From Acidovorax facilis (lineage in GTDB: Bacteria > Pseudomonadota > Gammaproteobacteria > Burkholderiales > Burkholderiaceae_C), in NCBI RefSeq assembly GCF_023913775.1, contig NZ_JAMXAX010000005.1, forward strand, positions 1 through 64,000: 64,000 bases of DNA, in the 5' to 3' direction. Under the pieces are notes generated by a model that saw only the letters and a program-made list of their open reading frames with translations, had not been told where the DNA came from and searched no databases. This document shows, piece after piece, positions 63,539-64,000 of the stretch. Both the position numbers and the translations under genes were made by a program. Every line of letters starts with the position of its first letter. Position 1 is the first letter of the stretch.

Positions 63539-63805
63539 AGCCTGTTCAAAGTCTTTTTGGAGACCGCATTGGAGTGCAATCGGGATGAGTGGATGCTTCG
63601 GATGCGCCGCATGGGCTCATGCCCATGCAAGCAGCCGGGGCGTCCAATCGCCCGATTTCACTCCAACCCTTCGGGCAAGTGCCTTGCCGGGCTGTCTGCG
63701 GCGTTGCGGCGCTTGCCAATAGCCGCGCTATTGGCTGCCCACCGCGCCTTGCATCCCATCCCGGCAAGGCACTTGTGCGGCTCCAGAAAAATTTTGAACA
63801 GGCTC
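63538..63805. mobile_element. MITE-like element, 268 bp, with terminal inverted repeats and TTA target duplication
   Basis: GAGCCTGTTCAAA at 63538-63550 and its complement at 63793-63805 are perfect 13-bp inverted repeats, with imperfect extension to about 29 bp. Flanking TTA (63535-63537 and 63806-63808) looks like a 3-bp target duplication as made by IS5-family elements. No transposase frame fits inside. A large internal palindrome with CAAGTGCCTTGCCGGG and its complement forms a stem. Confidence 0.78.
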
Positions 63806-63924
63806 TTAGCTGAACGCCCGACACCCCCGCGACACAAAGCGCCCGCATTGCATCGCACAATCCTCGGGCGCGTGGGGCAAACACCCAACGACAGATCCAT
63901 CCAAAACCGAAGGAGACTTTCAGC

Positions 63925-64000
63925 ATGACCCGTACCATCCAACAACTGTTTGACCTCACCGGCAAGACCGCACTGGTCACCGGCGGCTCGCGCGGCCTGG
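63925..64000 (+). CDS. Short-chain dehydrogenase/reductase, N-terminal part
   Basis: The frame begins at ATG 63925 after AAGGAG and runs off the window after 25 residues. It reads MTRTIQQLFDLTGKTALVTG then GSRGL, the Rossmann TGxxxGxG nucleotide-binding start of SDR enzymes such as gluconate 5-dehydrogenase. Only the family can be stated. It lies 117 bp after the MITE-like element. Confidence 0.9.
   Translation, partial: MTRTIQQLFDLTGKTALVTGGSRGL

Noticed and set aside
1-64000. CRISPR array
   Set aside because: No regularly spaced repeats of 20-40 bp with unique spacers were seen; the only regular repeats are the short motifs near 10.0-10.6 kb.

Overview
The window looks like a chromosomal segment of a beta-proteobacterium of the Comamonadaceae, most like Acidovorax. 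The grounds are high GC with GC-ending codons, complete liv, hut and acyl-CoA gene sets of the kind common in that family, a second-type infA, and family-typical intergenic repeats. The species call is inference from gene content.

Region 1 (1 to about 11,250) is accessory. It holds a tyrosine integrase cut by the left edge, a Wadjet-type operon (WYL regulator, jetA, jetB, jetC) whose jetC is 3'-truncated and whose jetD is absent, an AbiE-like toxin-antitoxin pair behind a palindromic operator, a hipA 3' remnant, an AlpA-type excisionase/regulator, and about 550 bp of stacked short repeats and hairpins that look like attachment-site scars. I infer that a second integrase element inserted into jetC.

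Region 2 (11,266-15,798) has four small uncharacterised genes and then a Cpx-like envelope-stress operon: a Spy/CpxP-like lipoprotein, a leaderless paralogue, an OmpR-type regulator and its histidine kinase.

Region 3 (16,095-32,167) is a large histidine-utilisation cluster. It has a NitT/TauT-type ABC importer, the HutC repressor and two HutC-type operators, hutH, hutU, hutD, hutI, hutF and hutG, so histidine would be degraded by the five-step route through formylglutamate. Inside it sit an IclR regulator, a polar amino-acid ABC importer, a PhyH-type dioxygenase and an alpha/beta hydrolase, which are not part of the classical pathway.

Region 4 (32,298-49,824) is ordinary chromosome: psd, a livFGMH operon with a LysE exporter and a livK-like binding protein, an HPP-CBS membrane protein, infA, tRNA-Pro, a DUF1624 protein, a PpiC isomerase, a BolA-family protein, yciB, msrB, selO, an AraC regulator divergent from a carboxylesterase, and a Crp/Fnr regulator.

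Region 5 (50,041-64,000) couples an acyl-CoA synthetase, a second Liv-type ABC importer, a hydratase/dehydrogenase, a thiolase, an acyl-CoA dehydrogenase and an SDR start, suggesting uptake, activation and beta-oxidation of a carboxylic acid. A 268-bp MITE-like element lies at 63,538-63,805. Four copies of a palindromic repeat are scattered through the window, two of them inside coding sequence (livG and selO).
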